Of a DNA stretch of 64,000 bases, positions 26,112-35,289 are shown in pieces. The stretch comes from Candidatus Electrothrix rattekaaiensis (GTDB taxonomy: Bacteria; Desulfobacterota; Desulfobulbia; Desulfobulbales; Desulfobulbaceae), in NCBI GenBank assembly GCA_032595675.1, contig JAVQMD010000001.1, positions 310,001 through 374,000 of the forward strand, in the 5' to 3' direction. How positions within the stretch are numbered: position 1 is the first letter of the stretch; each line of letters opens with the position of its first letter. The notes beneath the pieces were generated by a model. The model saw nothing but the letters and a program-made list of their open reading frames with translations. It ran no database searches and was not told where the DNA came from. The translations under genes and the position numbers were made by a program.

Positions 26112-26755
26112 TTAGTCATTATTCAACGCATACTGTACAAGCGATTTACCGTATTCGTTCATGTTATAAATAACGCCACCGCTGTCTTCGTCATCAAACG
26201 TCCCGCCATCAAGTCCTCCGTTAGACAAGAATCCGACAGATAGCAATGTTTCTGCTATTGGTGAATTGTTTCCTTGCGGGCCTTCTGTAAAGGTTTCCAA
26301 TAGTGATAGATCTTGCACGTAGCAACGGTCAATCATTGAACAAATCCTAAATGCAGTTGTTTCGCTAATATGTCTAAAATATAAGCACCAATAATTTTGG
26401 CGATTAATTTGGGCGTTGCCATATCTTCAGCCCTTTCGAGCAACAGAAGAATTGCCTCTCCAAATTTATGTTTTTGCTCTGGGCATTCCATCTTATCAAT
26501 AAATTTCCTGCGATCATTATCTGAGGCCTCTGATAAAGTTTTCAGAAAGATTAATATCTTACGAAGGAATAAAGCTGATTGAATATCGCTTCCTGCTTTC
26601 AAAAGCCCGAAAAATGTTCCCACTATGGGGATATCGCGTAACGTACCTGCTTTTAATGCAGAGTCTAGTGCCGTTTCGGAGATTGTACCCAAAACATCAG
26701 CCAGTGACTGCGTAGCAATCGAATTGGTTAATGATATATCTATAGATTCGTTCAT
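26112..26755 (-). pseudogene. Uncharacterised gene split by a frameshift
   Basis: Two overlapping frames (26333-26755, 140 codons; 26112-26336, 74 codons) look like one protein. The first reads ETALDSALKAGTLRDIPIVG and GEAILLLLERAEDMATPKLI, then IIGAYILD. Immediately after that point the next frame gives ISETTAFRICSMIDRCYVQD, which continues naturally into the second ORF. A single missing base near 26355-26370 (in GACATATTAGCG) would restore a protein of about 215 residues. Uncharacterised proteins with this 'DIPIVGT... alpha-helical ... MIDR' layout are familiar to me but have no known role. It may be a true mutation, a sequencing error or a programmed shift. Confidence 0.6.
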
Positions 26756-27146
26756 TTATTTTTTTGATAAATAGGTAAGGCTAATAGCATGGATAACTTA
26801 GAAAGTTATATAGGATATATCTGAAAAGGAAATCGAAATAAGTAGATGTTCCTTCGCACGGTAACACCAACGAAACCTGATTGTCAACAGTGAGTTGCTT
26901 GCTGTCCCTCGAATAAAGAAAGAAATTCTCTGCCCCTTATCCCGCCGCTCCTCCTGCTGAAAACTTCCCCCTATCACAAAAAAGAATCATTCCCTTTAGG
27001 GCGAAAGAATGCTATAGACAACCCCTTGTAATGTGGTATATGCGTTGTGCATTTTTTTTCAAAAAAACTAAAATTAAGGAGTGGTTCAGCTTGTTTATGC
27101 CGGTCTGTGCTCATATGGCCCATGAAGGAGATGATGACAAAGAAAG
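26756..27146. other. Upstream region of the SulP gene with a possible leader peptide
   Basis: About 390 non-coding bases. GAAGGAG (27124-27130) is followed at once by ATG 27131 and ATG 27134, which open a very short frame (MMTKKDEKI, stop at 27158-27160) overlapping the SulP start codon at 27147. The strong ribosome site is 16 nt from the SulP ATG, too far for good direct use, so translation of SulP may depend on reinitiation from the short frame. Nothing else is recognised. Confidence 0.35.
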
Positions 27147-28724
27147 ATGAAAAGATTTAAATTCATAGAGCATAAAAGAGGGACGATTAAAGACGATATC
27201 CTTTCCGGATTGACGGTTGCCATAGCCTTGGTTCCAGAAGCGGTCGCCTTTGCCTTTATTGCCGGTGTTTCCCCAGTCGTCGGTTTATACGGAGCCTTCA
27301 TGATGGGCTTGGTGACTTCGGTGATTGGCGGTCGTCCGGGAATGATCTCCGGTGCCACCGGTGCCACAGCCATTGTTATGGTGTCCTTGGTTAAAATAGG
27401 AACAGAAATGGGAGGGGAGGGCGCAGGCTTGCAATACCTCTTTGCCACGCTTCTACTGGTCGGGGTACTTCAGGTTCTGGCCGGGGTTTTTCGCTTTGGC
27501 AAGTTTGTTCGTCTCATCCCTCATCCGGTGATGATGGGCTTTGTCAACGGGCTGGCCATAGTCATTTTTCTTGCCCAACTGGACATGTTCAAGGTTGACG
27601 GCGCATGGATGCAGGGAATGCCTCTCTATACCATGCTCGGGCTTGTTGGCCTGACCATGGCCATCCTTTATGTGCTGCCCAAGTACACGACCAAGGTACC
27701 GGCAGCCCTTGTTGCTATTATCACTGTTGCCCTCTTGGTCATCTTCACCGGGATTGAGACTGCAACGGTCTTGTCCTTTGTCCAGGCAAAAGGTGGAACC
27801 GGTATTCAGGCAGGTTTACCCGTCTTTCATGTTCCGGCGATTCCCTTCACTTGGGAGACCCTGTATTTTATCTTCCCGTATGCCGCGATCATTGCCGCAG
27901 TGGGTCTGATTGAGTCCTTGATGACCTTGAACCTTATTGACGAACTGACTAATACCCACGGCAACAGCAATAAAGAAAGTATTGCTCAGGGAGCGGCAAA
28001 TATTGTGAACGGTTTTCTGGGGGGAATGGGTGGTTGCGCCATGATCGGCCAGAGTATCATTAATATCAAGTCGGGCGGACGTGGTCGTCTCTCCGGGATT
28101 GTGGCGGCATTATCCCTGCTCGTGTTCATCCTTTTCGGCTCATCATACATCGAGATGATTCCGGTGGCGGCCTTGGTCGGCCTGATGTTCATGGTTGTTG
28201 TTGGTACCTTTGCCTGGAGTACCTTTGGTGTCCTTGATAAAATCCCTCTGTCCGATGCCCTGGTTATCCTTCTGGTAACAATCTTAACGGTCATGTTTGA
28301 TCTGGCCATTGCCGTGCTTGCCGGTGTTGTTGTTTCCGCACTGGTTTTTGCCTGGGAAAACGCCATTCGCATCAGGGCCAGAAAGCGTATTGATGAAAAC
28401 GGGGTAAAGCATTATGAGATATTCGGGCCGCTCTTCTTCGGTTCCGTGCAGATGTTCAACAGTAAGTTTGATGTAGAAAACGATCCTGATGAGGTCATTA
28501 TCGACTTTAAGGACTCCAGAGTTGCTGACCATTCCGGTATTGAAGCTATTAATAAATTGGCTCAGAAATATGAGCAGGCAGGGAAGAACATCAGCCTTCA
28601 GCATCTCAGTCCTGATTGTCGGAAACTCATCCATAAGGCAGATAAACTTATTCAGGTCGATATTATAGAAGATCCTGAGTACATAGTTGCCGCTGGCGGG
28701 TTTGAGGATTACTCGCCTGTGTAG
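27147..28724 (+). CDS. SulP-family inorganic anion transporter with STAS domain
   Basis: 525 residues. The start DDILSGLTVAIALVPEAVAF is the SulP signature, followed by about ten to twelve membrane segments to residue 410 and a cytoplasmic STAS domain (about 420-520) with VIIDFKDSRVADHSGIEAIN, where the Ser lies in the anti-sigma-antagonist-like phosphorylation position. SulP proteins import sulfate, bicarbonate or other anions, usually with Na+ or H+. The lack of an adjacent carbonic anhydrase leaves the anion open; sulfate would suit a sulfur-cycling host. A hairpin follows the stop codon. Confidence 0.93.
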   Translation: MKRFKFIEHKRGTIKDDILSGLTVAIALVPEAVAFAFIAGVSPVVGLYGAFMMGLVTSVIGGRPGMISGATGATAIVMVSLVKIGTEMGGEGAGLQYLFATLLLVGVLQVLAGVFRFGKFVRLIPHPVMMGFVNGLAIVIFLAQLDMFKVDGAWMQGMPLYTMLGLVGLTMAILYVLPKYTTKVPAALVAIITVALLVIFTGIETATVLSFVQAKGGTGIQAGLPVFHVPAIPFTWETLYFIFPYAAIIAAVGLIESLMTLNLIDELTNTHGNSNKESIAQGAANIVNGFLGGMGGCAMIGQSIINIKSGGRGRLSGIVAALSLLVFILFGSSYIEMIPVAALVGLMFMVVVGTFAWSTFGVLDKIPLSDALVILLVTILTVMFDLAIAVLAGVVVSALVFAWENAIRIRARKRIDENGVKHYEIFGPLFFGSVQMFNSKFDVENDPDEVIIDFKDSRVADHSGIEAINKLAQKYEQAGKNISLQHLSPDCRKLIHKADKLIQVDIIEDPEYIVAAGGFEDYSPV

Positions 28725-28725
28725 T

Positions 28726-28757
28726 GCCGGGTGCGGGAAGGCTCCCGGCTGTGTTTT
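28726..28757 (+). terminator. Weak rho-independent terminator candidate after SulP
   Basis: GCCGGG (28726-28731) pairs with CCCGGC (28744-28749), followed by TGTGTTTT. It lies 2 nt after the SulP stop, between convergent genes. The U tract is short. Confidence 0.45.
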
Positions 28758-28818
28758 CGCATTCCAGATCGTTTGGGCAATGTCTCTGCGATCTGGTTGC
28801 AAAATGAAAACCACCCCT

Positions 28819-30708
28819 TCAATCGGTAGACTGTTGTGACGGCTTGGTCGATATTTCGCCAGTTGTATCCTGTCCCTCGGCTGGTTGATCCTTGTCCTGT
28901 CTCTCAGATGGTCGATCCTGTATCCCTCCCTTGAGCAGGGATTTGGCAATGTCGGCACTAAAGCCGTTGATCTGGTTCAGGGCGTCAAGCAATTCAAGGT
29001 GGATTTCGTGGGTCTCCACCGACTGTTCTTTCATGTCCAACAGGCGTCGGAGATGGTGGTGGCGCAACCGTTGACTGAGCCGGTCATAGCGTTTTTTCTT
29101 TTTTCGAACCTTGCGAGCCAGGATGCTGTCAGAAGCAACCATCATTTGCTCCAGTCGATTGAGCTGTTTGCCGATCTTCTTATGGTAGCTGATCAGTTCC
29201 TGGCGTCCTTCCTCGGAAAAGTCAGCGTCCAGCAGCCCTTTCTTTTTCGCCAAGGGCACCATCTGGCGGACGATGATATCGCCGATACTCTCCATACTAT
29301 CCAAGAGGGATAACAGGGCGTTGACCTCACTGGCCTGCCCCTCAGCCAGTTTCTGACGGCTGATTTTGAGCAGGTACTGGCGTATTTTTTCTTCTAAGAA
29401 GTTGATCTTCTGCTCCCGCATGGCAATGCCCTGCAGCAGGTCCAGTTGCTCAGGATGGATCTCGTCACGAGGCAATTGGTCATTGGCGGTGATAAAGGGC
29501 AGGATGGCCGCGTTATGCATGCGGCGGAGGATTTTGGCCATGCGGGCGATCTCGGCATGGGCCAGTTCCAGGGCAATTGCCGGGGTGGAGACAAGGGAAT
29601 CCTCCAGATGCCGGGCCGCAGGTTCAATGCCCCTTTCTCTGGGTTTGTCGGGCATGAGGCGAAGGATGGCATGGGCAAAGAGATCGATGAAGGGGAGGAA
29701 ACAAAGAGCGATGCCCACGTTAAAGACCGTGTGCGCATTGGCGATCTGTCGGGCCGTTCCCGAGTCGAATAGGGCGGCCAGAGAACGGATCATGTCGGCA
29801 AAGGATCCTAAAAAGGGCACGATGAGCAGAACCCCGACTACCTTAAACAGGACATGGGCCACAGCCACCCGTTTTGCCTCGCGTCGGGTGCCGATGCAGG
29901 CCAGCAGGGCGGTGACGCAGGTTCCGATATTGGCACCTAGGGTGACCGCAATGCCTCCTTCGAGGCTGATCAGTCCCTGCTGGGCCAGGACGATGACCAC
30001 GCCGGTGGTGGCACCGGAACCTTGGACAAGGGCCGTGAACACCGTCCCGGCCAGGATGCCCAGGAATGGATTTTCCATGGATTTCATCATGTCGATGAAC
30101 TGGGGGTACGTGCGCAACGGCTTCATGGAATCGCTCATCAGCTTCATACCGTAAAAGAGGATACCAAAGCCTAACAGGATATCGCCGATGCTCTTGATTT
30201 TTTCACTCCTGCCGAACATGCGCACGCCAAAGCCTACGGCGATCATGGCCAAGGCATAGTCGGTCACTTTGAAGGCGACCAGTTGGGCCGTGATGGTGGT
30301 GCCGATGTCTGCCCCCAGAATGACGCTCAGGGACTGGGCAAAGGTCATCAGTTCGGCCTGGACAAAGCTGACCAGCATCACGGTGGTGGCACTGGATGAC
30401 TGGATGACCGTGGTGACAAAGGCACCCATCAGTAGACCTATGAACCGGTTTTTGGTCAGAGCGGCCAGAATGGAGCGCATCTTGTTGCCAGCCGTTTTTT
30501 TGAGCCCCTCGCTCATCAGTTCCATACCGTACAGGAAAAAGGCGAGGCCACCGGTTATCCCCAGAAACAACATCACCCAGGAGATGGCTTCGGCATCATT
30601 GTTGTTACCCGCCCAAATCGGTCCTGCGGGAAGAAGGACAGTCAGGACTGCCAAGGCTAAGGCGACAACAGGAATCTTGCCTAGAATTTTGTCTATATTC
30701 GTGGTCAT
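28819..30708 (-). CDS. Na/Pi cotransporter (NptA/YjbB family) with PhoU-like tail
   Basis: 629 residues. Two inverted membrane repeats each carry the QSSS-type motif: VIQSSSATTVMLVSFV near residue 98 and QGSGATTGVVIVLAQQG near 235, with GADIGTTITA and GANIGTCVTAL after them. Residues about 375-580 are alpha-helical with PhoU-like character (PhoU-like helices: LLDSMESIGDIIV, LEQMMVASDSI). The last 40 residues are charged and Gln/Asp/Pro-rich. The protein should move phosphate with sodium, often as an exporter or low-affinity importer. Convergent with the SulP gene. Confidence 0.92.
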   Translation of the reverse strand: MTTNIDKILGKIPVVALALAVLTVLLPAGPIWAGNNNDAEAISWVMLFLGITGGLAFFLYGMELMSEGLKKTAGNKMRSILAALTKNRFIGLLMGAFVTTVIQSSSATTVMLVSFVQAELMTFAQSLSVILGADIGTTITAQLVAFKVTDYALAMIAVGFGVRMFGRSEKIKSIGDILLGFGILFYGMKLMSDSMKPLRTYPQFIDMMKSMENPFLGILAGTVFTALVQGSGATTGVVIVLAQQGLISLEGGIAVTLGANIGTCVTALLACIGTRREAKRVAVAHVLFKVVGVLLIVPFLGSFADMIRSLAALFDSGTARQIANAHTVFNVGIALCFLPFIDLFAHAILRLMPDKPRERGIEPAARHLEDSLVSTPAIALELAHAEIARMAKILRRMHNAAILPFITANDQLPRDEIHPEQLDLLQGIAMREQKINFLEEKIRQYLLKISRQKLAEGQASEVNALLSLLDSMESIGDIIVRQMVPLAKKKGLLDADFSEEGRQELISYHKKIGKQLNRLEQMMVASDSILARKVRKKKKRYDRLSQRLRHHHLRRLLDMKEQSVETHEIHLELLDALNQINGFSADIAKSLLKGGIQDRPSERQDKDQPAEGQDTTGEISTKPSQQSTD

Positions 30709-30846
30709 AGTTTTTTCAAAGAGTTATCTTGAAGTCAGCAATATTAAAAAGTTGCGTGGAACTGCAAGGTAAGATGTTTCTTGCATTTTTATACGATACC
30801 ACAACTCCACTCTTACGCGTACCCGAAAAGACAAACTGTGATACCG

Positions 30847-31674
30847 ATGTTGAACATTTCCGAAACACTCTGTAACGCCGAAAAGATCGGCATCATTGCG
30901 CTGCTGTCGGCGTTGCTCTGCGCTGTTATGGCCCCGGTTCTGATACCCCTTCCTTTATTATGTTTCCTGCTTCTTTGCTTTCTTGCCCCATTTTTTCCCG
31001 AAATCAGTTTTTTCCTGCCAATCATCAGTAGGGCACAAGCCGGAACAGAGGGGATTGTCCTGACTTTTGATGATGGACCGTCCCCGGCATCGACTCCGGC
31101 CCTGCTTGAGCTGCTTGCCCGTTACCGCCTGCCTGCAACTTTTTTTGTTATCGGTAAACAGGCTGCCGAGCATCCAGATCTGATTGAGCAGATTCTGGCT
31201 GCCGGACACAGCATCGGCAATCACAGCTGGGATCATGATTACTTTCTCATGTTGCGCAGCAGCAAGAGGATTCAGCAGGATCTTCACAAAACCCAGGAAG
31301 TGCTGGCTCATCAAGGAGTTCGCCCCTTGCTTTTTCGTCCTCCGGTGGGTATCACCGGCCCGCGCCTGAAAAAAGTCCTGAAGCAGGAGAACCTTATTGC
31401 GGTAAACTACAGCTGCCGCGCCTTTGATCGGGGAAATCGCCATATTGGCGGTTTAAGCGAAAAGATTATCAGCAAATTGCGGCCCCGTGATATCATCATG
31501 CTTCATGATCTTCCTGCCTTTCAGAAAGAAGACAGCGAATTGCTGCGCAGGGAATTCGACCGCCTATTCAATATGTTGGCAACAGAACATACAGTTATTC
31601 CTCTGGAAGAGATCCTGCAACGCCCGGTGATGCGCCTGGGAAAGGGAAGAAATCTACCGGGAACAGTCTGTTGA
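30847..31674 (+). CDS. NodB-type polysaccharide deacetylase, membrane-anchored
   Basis: 275 residues from ATG 30847. A hydrophobic N-terminal region (about 15-60, with two adjacent segments) is followed by the NodB domain: LTFDDGPSPASTPAL with the catalytic Asp pair, GHSIGNHSWDH with the His ligands, and RPPVGITGP. Zinc-dependent removal of acetyl groups from sugar polymers at the cell envelope is expected. An in-frame TTG at 30781, with AAGG about 10 nt upstream, would add 22 residues; I prefer the ATG. Adjacent to the PagL-like gene, with which it may share an envelope-modifying role. Confidence 0.86.
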   Translation: MLNISETLCNAEKIGIIALLSALLCAVMAPVLIPLPLLCFLLLCFLAPFFPEISFFLPIISRAQAGTEGIVLTFDDGPSPASTPALLELLARYRLPATFFVIGKQAAEHPDLIEQILAAGHSIGNHSWDHDYFLMLRSSKRIQQDLHKTQEVLAHQGVRPLLFRPPVGITGPRLKKVLKQENLIAVNYSCRAFDRGNRHIGGLSEKIISKLRPRDIIMLHDLPAFQKEDSELLRREFDRLFNMLATEHTVIPLEEILQRPVMRLGKGRNLPGTVC

Positions 31675-31697
31675 CTTTTTCAGCTCTGTTATATAAT
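31671..31697 (+). promoter_or_regulatory. Promoter for the PagL-like operon
   Basis: TTGACT (31671-31676) overlaps the stop codon of the deacetylase gene and TATAAT (31692-31697) follows after 15 nt. The spacing is slightly short, but both boxes are close to consensus and the leader to ATG 31780 would be about 75 nt. Confidence 0.5.
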
Positions 31698-31779
31698 AAT
31701 GCTGAGATGCTATCAATTGGAGCCGAATCGGTCGGGTTTTCCTCTGCCGTCCCGTGAATTCATCAAACAAGAGTCAATT

Positions 31780-32391
31780 ATGATAAAAGACCGTTTGCAG
31801 TCCGTCCGTTTTCTTTCCTGTATGTTCTGTCTTCTTGGTGCTGTTCTTTTGAGCAGGGGCACGGCGAATGCAGCAGATCTCGTTAATCCCTTTGATTTTT
31901 CCCAGGACAGTTGGGTGTTCTTTGGCGGTTATGGTCAGTCTGTTCCCGGTTGGGGCAAGACTGAAGAGCGGGTAACAACCCTGGAGCTGATTCCCCGTTA
32001 TCATCACCGGATCATAGACAATATGGGCTCTGGTTGGTACAGAGGCTTTCATTCCCTCTTTCTTGAAGTACCGCTTTCTTTGGTACTCAGCCCTGATGAG
32101 TCCGCCATGCTGGCAATAAATTTCCTCGGTGCCTATACCTTTACCGCAGACCCGATCTGGCAGCCCTATTTATTCGGAGGCGGCGGGCCAGTCTATAATT
32201 TTGCTGATATTCCAGGCATGGGCGCGGAACTCGAAGGAAATTACCAGTTCGGCATCGGTCTGGAATATGCCTGGACGGAAAATCGCAAATTGCTTGTGGA
32301 GTCACGCTACCATCATATCTCCAATAACGGCAGTGAAGAACCTAACGTTCCCCTTAATGCCTATAAACTTCTGGTGGGCGTGACTTTCTGA
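31780..32391 (+). CDS. PagL-like lipid A 3-O-deacylase (acyloxyacyl hydrolase family)
   Basis: 203 residues from ATG 31780. A signal peptide ends near NAA (residue about 28). The rest has the alternating beta-strand pattern of an eight-stranded outer-membrane barrel, and SRYHHISNNG carries the His-Ser pair of the PagL active site, with the aromatic-rich C-terminal strand ending in VGVTF (terminal Phe as in outer-membrane proteins). PagL removes the 3-O acyl chain from lipid A. A longer reading starting at 31699 is possible but would put the signal peptide inside. The stop codon abuts the next start (TGAATG), so it is in an operon with the next two genes. Confidence 0.8.
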   Translation: MIKDRLQSVRFLSCMFCLLGAVLLSRGTANAADLVNPFDFSQDSWVFFGGYGQSVPGWGKTEERVTTLELIPRYHHRIIDNMGSGWYRGFHSLFLEVPLSLVLSPDESAMLAINFLGAYTFTADPIWQPYLFGGGGPVYNFADIPGMGAELEGNYQFGIGLEYAWTENRKLLVESRYHHISNNGSEEPNVPLNAYKLLVGVTF

Positions 32392-32811
32392 ATGAAGAAG
32401 GAGCAGAACGACAGAGAAGAGAGCGTCACCGATGGGCTGCACACGGTCAGTTACGTTGCCGATGCGCAGGGTGAGCAGGAATTGATTTCCGGATCAGTCT
32501 GGCAACCGGTGAATATTGTCAATCGCCAAGCCTGGGAGGAGATAGAGGAGCACATTGCTGCCTCCAAGGAAAAGATTGCCCAAGGGCGAGTGAGCTGTCT
32601 TCGTTATTACATGATTGCCAACCAGATGGATATCGGCCTCCTGGCCAAATACACGGGTCAGGCCCGCTGCCTTGTCCGCCTTCATCTTCTTCCCTTTATT
32701 TTCTGCCGACTGGGCCGGAAGAGGCTCGACAGGTATGCAAACGTCTTTCTTGTCTCCTCGGAAGATCTGATTCAAGGGATCCTCAAAGAGCCTGTTTACA
32801 ACCAAGAGTAA
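32392..32811 (+). CDS. Unrecognised 139-residue protein between PagL and BtrH-like genes
   Basis: No known domain is recognised. It is soluble, with no signal peptide, and its central part reads RYYMIANQMDIGLLAKYTGQ then RCLVRLHLLPFIFCRLGRKR, rich in Arg and Leu. MDIGLLAKYTGQ may be helix-turn-helix-like, so a small regulator is possible but not shown. It starts at the base after the PagL stop, and the BtrH-like gene follows by 44 nt. Gene order suggests a linked function. Confidence 0.6.
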   Translation: MKKEQNDREESVTDGLHTVSYVADAQGEQELISGSVWQPVNIVNRQAWEEIEEHIAASKEKIAQGRVSCLRYYMIANQMDIGLLAKYTGQARCLVRLHLLPFIFCRLGRKRLDRYANVFLVSSEDLIQGILKEPVYNQE

Positions 32812-32855
32812 CCAGCAGTAACTCATCTATCGTCCCTGAAGAGCTAAGAAGTCTT

Positions 32856-33884
32856 ATGCAACTTGACCTGTTGATTGATTTTCCCCATACCCAATCCGCT
32901 CATTGTGAAAGCGGTGCTGCTGCCAGCCTGCTCAACTGGCATGGAATAAAGCTTTCCGAGGCCATGACTTTTGGTATCGGGGGCGGTCTTTTTTTCGGCT
33001 ATTTCCCCTTTATTCGGATCAACGGTCTGCCCTTGGTGACCTACCGGGCTGCTGCTGGTCATATTCTCAAGCGTTTTGGTAAGATTCCCGGCATCACGAT
33101 GTTTGAAAAGCGATTCAGGAATCAGGACCAGGCAATGGCGGAGCTAGATGCCGCTCTTGCAGAGTCTATTCCAGTGGGCTTGCAGACCGGGGTTTTCTGG
33201 CTGCCTTATTTTCCCAGAGCCTTGCGTTTTCATTTCAATGCCCATAATTTGGTGGTCTATGGCAAGGAGGGCGATGAGTATCTGATCAGTGATCCGGTCT
33301 TTCCTCAGCCAGTGCGCTGCCCGGCCCAGGATCTGGCCCGAGCTAGGTTTGCTGTCGGTGCCCTAGCACCCAAGGGCAAGATGTATTATCTGGCTCAGAC
33401 TCCAGACCAGCTGGATTTACAACCGTTGATTCGGCAGGGTATCCAGTCTATCTGCCGGATGATGCTCGGCAGTCCTTTTCCGCTCATTGGGGTCAAGGGG
33501 ATACGCTTTCTGGCCGGACGACTGGTGCGTTGGCCTGAACGTCTCGGTAAGGAGAGTGCTGAACTGCATCTCGGCCATACCGTGCGGATGCAGGAGGAAA
33601 TAGGTACTGGTGGGGGCGGCTTTCGTTTTATGTATGCTGCCTTTCTTCAGGAGAGCGGTAAGGAACTGCAAGATCAGGCCTTGCTTGATGCAGCGACCCT
33701 CTTTACCGAGGCGGGTGATCACTGGCGGCAATTCGCGGTTATGGCGGCCCGGATATGTAAGGGACGGGGCAGGCTGGATGACACCTACCCCGCTATGGCT
33801 GAGAGGATCATGGGCTGCGCTGACTTGGAAGAGCAGGCTTTCCGGCGATTGAAGGACTGGCTGCGCGAGAAGCCGGGATCATAA
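32856..33884 (+). CDS. BtrH N-terminal / DUF4872 domain protein
   Basis: 342 residues. The first 150 fit the BtrH N-terminal domain, a cysteine-peptidase-like fold: AHCESGAAASLLNWHGIKLS with a candidate nucleophile Cys14, EAMTFGIGGGLFFGY, and FNAHNLVVYG with a candidate His. The rest (from about 180) fits the DUF4872 helical domain. BtrH of butirosin synthesis moves an acyl group from an acyl carrier protein to an amine (established). Here no carrier protein or NRPS is near; the acyl or aminoacyl acceptor may be an envelope lipid, which is inference from the PagL neighbour. Ribosome site is GAAGAG. Confidence 0.8.
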   Translation: MQLDLLIDFPHTQSAHCESGAAASLLNWHGIKLSEAMTFGIGGGLFFGYFPFIRINGLPLVTYRAAAGHILKRFGKIPGITMFEKRFRNQDQAMAELDAALAESIPVGLQTGVFWLPYFPRALRFHFNAHNLVVYGKEGDEYLISDPVFPQPVRCPAQDLARARFAVGALAPKGKMYYLAQTPDQLDLQPLIRQGIQSICRMMLGSPFPLIGVKGIRFLAGRLVRWPERLGKESAELHLGHTVRMQEEIGTGGGGFRFMYAAFLQESGKELQDQALLDAATLFTEAGDHWRQFAVMAARICKGRGRLDDTYPAMAERIMGCADLEEQAFRRLKDWLREKPGS

Positions 33885-33954
33885 AGCGAATAAAGCAAAG
33901 GAACCTGCGTCCGATAGGTCAAAAAAATCAAGGAAAGATCAGGGGGGTAGGGGG

Positions 33955-34374
33955 CTATAGGGATGTCGAGCAGAGTAGAGCAATAAGGAACAGGAGAAGA
34001 CCTGTCAGGCAAGGTCCGGGATGAGATTTTTTTTGGGGTGGAGCAGGGGGATAGGGCAACATATCTATTCGTTCTTTTCCTATGCTGCTTTTTTCTTTGT
34101 TCGGCGAAATATCTCCCGGCCCTTCAGTCCTCTCCGCTGTGGGGGCTTGGCGAACTTGCACCTTCACCTCTAGGCCTGCCCGGCGTAAGGTAAGAGCCGC
34201 CTTTTTAACTTTTTCTTTATCATCGGAACAGAGCAGCTTTCTCGGCTTGCCGTTCAGCAGCGATTGTTGGACCTGCTCTTCAGACAGCTTTGTTATTCGC
34301 TGAATCCGAGCGATACTTTCTTTTTCCTCAGACCCGAACAGCAGGTGTCCAGATGAGATCAGCTGATATTTCAT
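33955..34374 (-). CDS. Small C-terminally anchored protein with an Arg/Lys-rich alpha-beta N-domain
   Basis: 139 residues. Residues 1-75 form a compact domain (KYQLISSGHLLFGSEEKESI with RAGLEVKVQV near its end) similar in layout to the 'F-x-G-x-G-F' N-domain that precedes membrane segments in many uncharacterised envelope proteins. Residues 76-118 are a Pro-rich linker and 122-138 a hydrophobic anchor (LTGLLLFLIALLCSTS). Function unknown. It follows the PhnD-like gene by 12 nt and is likely in the same transcript. Confidence 0.6.
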   Translation of the reverse strand: MKYQLISSGHLLFGSEEKESIARIQRITKLSEEQVQQSLLNGKPRKLLCSDDKEKVKKAALTLRRAGLEVKVQVRQAPTAERTEGPGDISPNKEKSSIGKERIDMLPYPPAPPQKKSHPGPCLTGLLLFLIALLCSTSL

Positions 34375-34386
34375 GGCGGCTCCTGC

Positions 34387-35289
34387 TTAACGAATTCGTC
34401 GCCCGGTGTATCCGCCGCCTCTGAGCTCTGATTGAACGACTTCAATGTCTGTGTAGTCAAGCGGATCAACCCAGCCTGTGATCCGGGCTGCCTTCAGAAT
34501 CTTGTCTCCCGGTTGTATGGCCTTGAGTGCATCGGCAAGCTGATGGGCTAGGGTATTGCCGACAGCTGCGGTTTTGGCCAAAGGAAAACCCGGATACAGC
34601 TCTGTCGAGCATACATAAGGAAAATCAGGGTAGTTTTTTTGGCGCAGGATTTTTATATCCCTCATGTTTATCTCCCCTGCTTTTGCCATTCTCTCCAGAA
34701 TACTTGCAGGTACGGTGCCAGCGTCAACTCGTCCACTAAGGACCGCTTTCACTACAGCATCGGGTTTGTCAAAGAAACGCAGCGTGTGCAGAAAGGGGTA
34801 GGGGTCAATGTCCGCATTGCGGAACTCTTTTTCCGCCATCTGCCAGCCGCCAAAGGACCAACGTTGTAAGGCACCAAATTTTTTTCCGTTGAGATCGGTT
34901 AACTTATTTACAGCCTGATTCTCTGCTCCTGTAAAGAGCACCGCGCCGACTGAATCGGCATTGATAAGTTTCATGGTCAAGATTTCACTTGCACCGTATT
35001 GCATCTTGGCACTTATAAACATGGAAGGGTCAGCGGTAAAAAAATCAACCTTTCCTTTCTTGACAGCGGGCAGAACATCTTCGAACTCCAGAGGCAGAAT
35101 GCTCACCTGTCTCCCGAGTTCTTGGGTAAGATATTTTTCAGTGCCTTCCCAGTTTTTCTTGAAACCTAACGGTCCTCTCCAAGAAAGGATGCCTATTTTG
35201 ACGGTATCATCAGTATTTTTTTGGGCAGCTAAACTTGGTGCGATAAAGATGAGTAACAGAGCAAGTACTGCCAGGATTTTTTTTATCAT
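34387..35289 (-). CDS. PhnD-like phosphate/phosphonate-type periplasmic binding protein
   Basis: 300 residues with a signal peptide (residues 1-21, ending SLAA). The mature part reads KIGILSWRGPLGFKKNWEGT, FEDVLPAVKKGKVDFFTADP and DLNGKKFGALQRWSFGGWQM, the PhnD/SsuA-like fold. No ABC permease or ATPase is next to it, so it may be a solitary sensor or chaperone-like binder, as in TtrS/PhnD-type signalling. GAGGAG lies 7 nt before ATG 35289. A GEMM-like RNA motif lies about 220 nt upstream in its leader. Confidence 0.85.
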   Translation of the reverse strand: MIKKILAVLALLLIFIAPSLAAQKNTDDTVKIGILSWRGPLGFKKNWEGTEKYLTQELGRQVSILPLEFEDVLPAVKKGKVDFFTADPSMFISAKMQYGASEILTMKLINADSVGAVLFTGAENQAVNKLTDLNGKKFGALQRWSFGGWQMAEKEFRNADIDPYPFLHTLRFFDKPDAVVKAVLSGRVDAGTVPASILERMAKAGEINMRDIKILRQKNYPDFPYVCSTELYPGFPLAKTAAVGNTLAHQLADALKAIQPGDKILKAARITGWVDPLDYTDIEVVQSELRGGGYTGRRIR

